A stretch of 7,521 bases of DNA from Krumholzibacterium sp965370495 (GTDB lineage: Bacteria; Krumholzibacteriota; Krumholzibacteriia; Krumholzibacteriales; Krumholzibacteriaceae), in contig CBDUUV010000112.1 of NCBI GenBank assembly GCA_965370495.1, forward strand, positions 1-7,521. The letters run 5' to 3'. A program made the position numbers and the translations under genes. Below are positions 6,140 to 7,521 of the stretch, piece by piece. The notes beneath the pieces were generated by a model that made no database searches, had not been told where the DNA came from, and saw nothing but the letters and a program-made list of their open reading frames with translations. Every line of letters begins with the position of its first letter. Position 1 is the first letter of the stretch.

Positions 6140-7366
6140 GAATACAACCCTGTCGAAATCATCCCAGTCTATGTCGATTTCATCGCTGTTTTCCATTTCG
6201 ATGAAAATGCCCTTGTTGTCTTCATCGACATCGTTTGATCCCCGCAGGCGGAAGCTTCGCCCGTCCCACAGAGTTACAATCGACGAGCGCGACCCCTTGC
6301 GTTTGATTTCGGCAATATTGATGAATTCAATATCCATCTCGATATTGCGGTAGTTGCCGTCTATGTATTCCCATGTAAATTCCTCGTCGTTGTCCCAGCG
6401 GATTCTGCCGGTGTACTCTTCGCCGTCTTCGGTGAAAACGGTGCCCTCGATGAAATGCCCGCCGTCAAAAGCGTCGTATCTTACCGTGGAGACGGGAATC
6501 TCGAGATCCAACCGGTCGAAGTCATCCCATTCTATTACTATTTCACCAAGGGCCATATCTGTGACTACGATACCCCGGTTGGAATCGTCCACATCGTTTG
6601 TGCCGCGCAATTTGAAATCGTTGCCGTTTTTCAGTGTGACAATCGCGCTGTCAGAAGAATGTCTTTCGATAGACTCGATATTTTTGAATTTGATTTTCCT
6701 GTTACGGTGTCTCTCTTTTCCATCGAGTATATCAGCCGTAAACGACTCATCTATGTCCCAGGATATCCACCCCGTGAAATCATCGCCATGCCGAGTGCGT
6801 ACCGTGCCGTAAAGCCGTTTGCCGAATATCGACTTGATCCCCGGAGGGCCCTGCATGAAGTCGATACGTTCGAGGTCATCCCAGTCGAACTCGATCTCAC
6901 CCTCGTCAGGGTCTTCGATGACGATCTCGCGATTAGCGTTGCCGATATCGGTAGATCCGGAATCAAGTTCGAGTGTTCTGCCGGATTTCAGTGTCAGCAG
7001 GGCAAGGTCGTAGTCTATGATCTCCATCGTTTCAATATGTCCTATACGGATCCCCGACTGTGCGCTGCTGGAATAGAGGTAATCTGTATCCCTGTAACCA
7101 AGCAGGATGCCGAAGATAGTGATCTTTTTCTTTCGGTCGCGGTACTTCCTGGCGGAACTCCTGTGTTTGCTGGAGAGTTTTTTGTTGCCGTTGAGAAAAT
7201 CGACCCATGTTCCCTCGTTCCTGTCCCAGCGTATCAGGCCCTCGAAAACATCGCCGTCGACAGTCGTGATCTTTCCGTAGATCCTGCCTGTGCTGTCGGC
7301 TGTGGCAGGCGAGGCGGATACGAATACAAGTATCAGGGTAATAGTGATTATTCCTGCCAGTCTCAT
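6122..7366 (-). CDS. Exported acidic protein with three tandem repeats, unknown function
   Basis: A 414-aa protein that I do not recognise. Residues 1-23 form a Sec signal peptide with a hydrophobic core and an ATA cleavage site before Asp24, so the product is exported (periplasm, outside or outer-membrane associated); there is no lipobox Cys. The mature part has three diverged repeats: about 28-170, 184-288 and 304-409. Each starts with a G-x-(V/I)-x-T-x-x-G-(D/E)-x-(F/Y)-x-G-x-I-x-W-D pattern (Trp47, Trp203, Trp324). A TLKSGR/TLKNGN/TLWDGR strand and an Asp/Asn-rich turn (NDVDDSNRG, NDVDEDNKG) follow. Each ends in WDDLER or WDDFDR (Trp162, Trp280, Trp401). Repeat 1 carries an insertion of about 35 residues, rich in Lys/Arg at its start. 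The pattern predicts mostly beta strands. AAAGGAG at 7374-7380 lies 7 nt before the ATG, supporting this start. It is transcribed alone, with a terminator 25 nt downstream. Confidence 0.87.
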   Translation of the reverse strand: MRLAGIITITLILVFVSASPATADSTGRIYGKITTVDGDVFEGLIRWDRNEGTWVDFLNGNKKLSSKHRSSARKYRDRKKKITIFGILLGYRDTDYLYSSSAQSGIRIGHIETMEIIDYDLALLTLKSGRTLELDSGSTDIGNANREIVIEDPDEGEIEFDWDDLERIDFMQGPPGIKSIFGKRLYGTVRTRHGDDFTGWISWDIDESFTADILDGKERHRNRKIKFKNIESIERHSSDSAIVTLKNGNDFKLRGTNDVDDSNRGIVVTDMALGEIVIEWDDFDRLDLEIPVSTVRYDAFDGGHFIEGTVFTEDGEEYTGRIRWDNDEEFTWEYIDGNYRNIEMDIEFINIAEIKRKGSRSSIVTLWDGRSFRLRGSNDVDEDNKGIFIEMENSDEIDIDWDDFDRVVFKKYQR

Positions 7367-7373
7367 CGTTCAT

Positions 7374-7380
7374 CTCCTTT
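7374..7380 (-). promoter_or_regulatory. Ribosome binding site of the repeat-protein gene
   Basis: On the minus strand AAAGGAG lies 7 nt before the ATG at 7366-7364, an ideal spacing that fixes the start just ahead of the signal peptide. Confidence 0.8.
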
Positions 7381-7430
7381 GTAAAGGGTATTATTATACC
7401 TTCTGTAGGTAAATACGATATCATATCCGG
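7381..7430 (-). promoter_or_regulatory. Probable promoter region of the repeat-protein gene
   Basis: A consensus TATAAT box reads on the minus strand at 7398-7393, about 27 nt before the start codon. No good -35 box lies 16-18 nt upstream; that place is taken by a near-perfect palindrome, ATACGATATCATAT (7413-7426). The -10 box is itself inside a small inverted repeat, GGTAT-4-ATACC (7387-7400). A regulator-dependent promoter is possible. Confidence 0.4.
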
Positions 7431-7453
7431 TTTGGTTGCATAAATATTACACT

Positions 7454-7491
7454 TTGACAATAAATTTTCATGAACATACCGGGTGTTCGTG
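7454..7491 (+). promoter_or_regulatory. TTGACA box with adjoining inverted repeat near the right edge
   Basis: A perfect TTGACA (7454-7459) reads rightward, but no good -10 box follows at the proper spacing (best is CATACC at 7475). An inverted repeat, CATGAACA (7469-7476) and TGTTCGTG (7484-7491), 8 bp with one G-U type mismatch and a 7-nt centre, covers that position. It could be an operator for a divergent gene beyond the window. Nothing to the right (to 7521) can be called a gene. Confidence 0.25.
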
Positions 7492-7521
7492 AAAGGAACT
7501 GTTAAGGGCACCTGCGGCTTG

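Noticed and set aside
6315..6333. Inverted repeat ATATTGA-5-TCAATAT within the repeat-protein gene
   Set aside because: It sits in the middle of coding sequence, is AT-only in strength, and follows from Ile/Asn/Glu codons.
6455..7384. Long open frame (309 codons) on the + strand opposite the repeat-protein gene
   Set aside because: It is antisense to a gene with a signal peptide, ribosome site, terminator and internal repeats. Its product has no recognisable domain.

Overview
The window looks like ordinary chromosomal DNA from a bacterium with moderate GC content. It is gene-dense, uses ATG starts with clear Shine-Dalgarno sites, and one product carries a Sec-type signal peptide. There are no tRNA or rRNA genes, insertion sequences, phage genes or CRISPR arrays. 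The phylum cannot be fixed from the sequence. A PyrK-dependent (class 1B) dihydroorotate dehydrogenase rules out the E. coli-type class 2 pathway, and the enzyme occurs in Firmicutes and many other bacterial lineages. The SLC12-like transporter and the unrecognised exported repeat protein would fit a less-studied lineage, but that is inference.

Left part (1-3546, + strand): the tail of a pyrimidine biosynthesis operon. It starts inside pyrK (2Fe-2S/FAD electron-transfer subunit), which overlaps pyrD (catalytic subunit of class 1B dihydroorotate dehydrogenase) by ATGA. pyrF (OMP decarboxylase) follows after 48 nt. Ten bases after pyrF begins a 422-residue membrane permease of the ArsB/NhaD/SLC13-like ion transporter superfamily, whose ribosome binding site overlaps the pyrF stop codon. 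PyrK and PyrD together oxidise dihydroorotate to orotate and pass electrons to NAD+. PyrF performs the last step to UMP. The permease substrate is unknown; its position invites the guess of an anion linked to this pathway.

Middle (3547-6009, + strand): a 189-nt spacer holds a good sigma70-type promoter (TTTACA-17-TATAGT). It is followed by a 757-residue cation-chloride cotransporter homologue (SLC12/CCC-like) with 12 expected membrane helices and a cytosolic C-terminal domain of the SLC12 type. Most residues that bind Na+ and K+ in animal NKCC1 appear conserved.

Right part (6010-7521): a convergent intergenic region with a strong intrinsic terminator serving the minus strand. Then comes a minus-strand gene for a 414-residue exported, acidic protein built from three diverged copies of a roughly 105-120-residue module, which I cannot assign to a named family. 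Its upstream region (7367-7521) has a clear ribosome binding site, a TATAAT box, and two imperfect palindromes that may be operators. The most unusual item in the window is this three-repeat exported protein.
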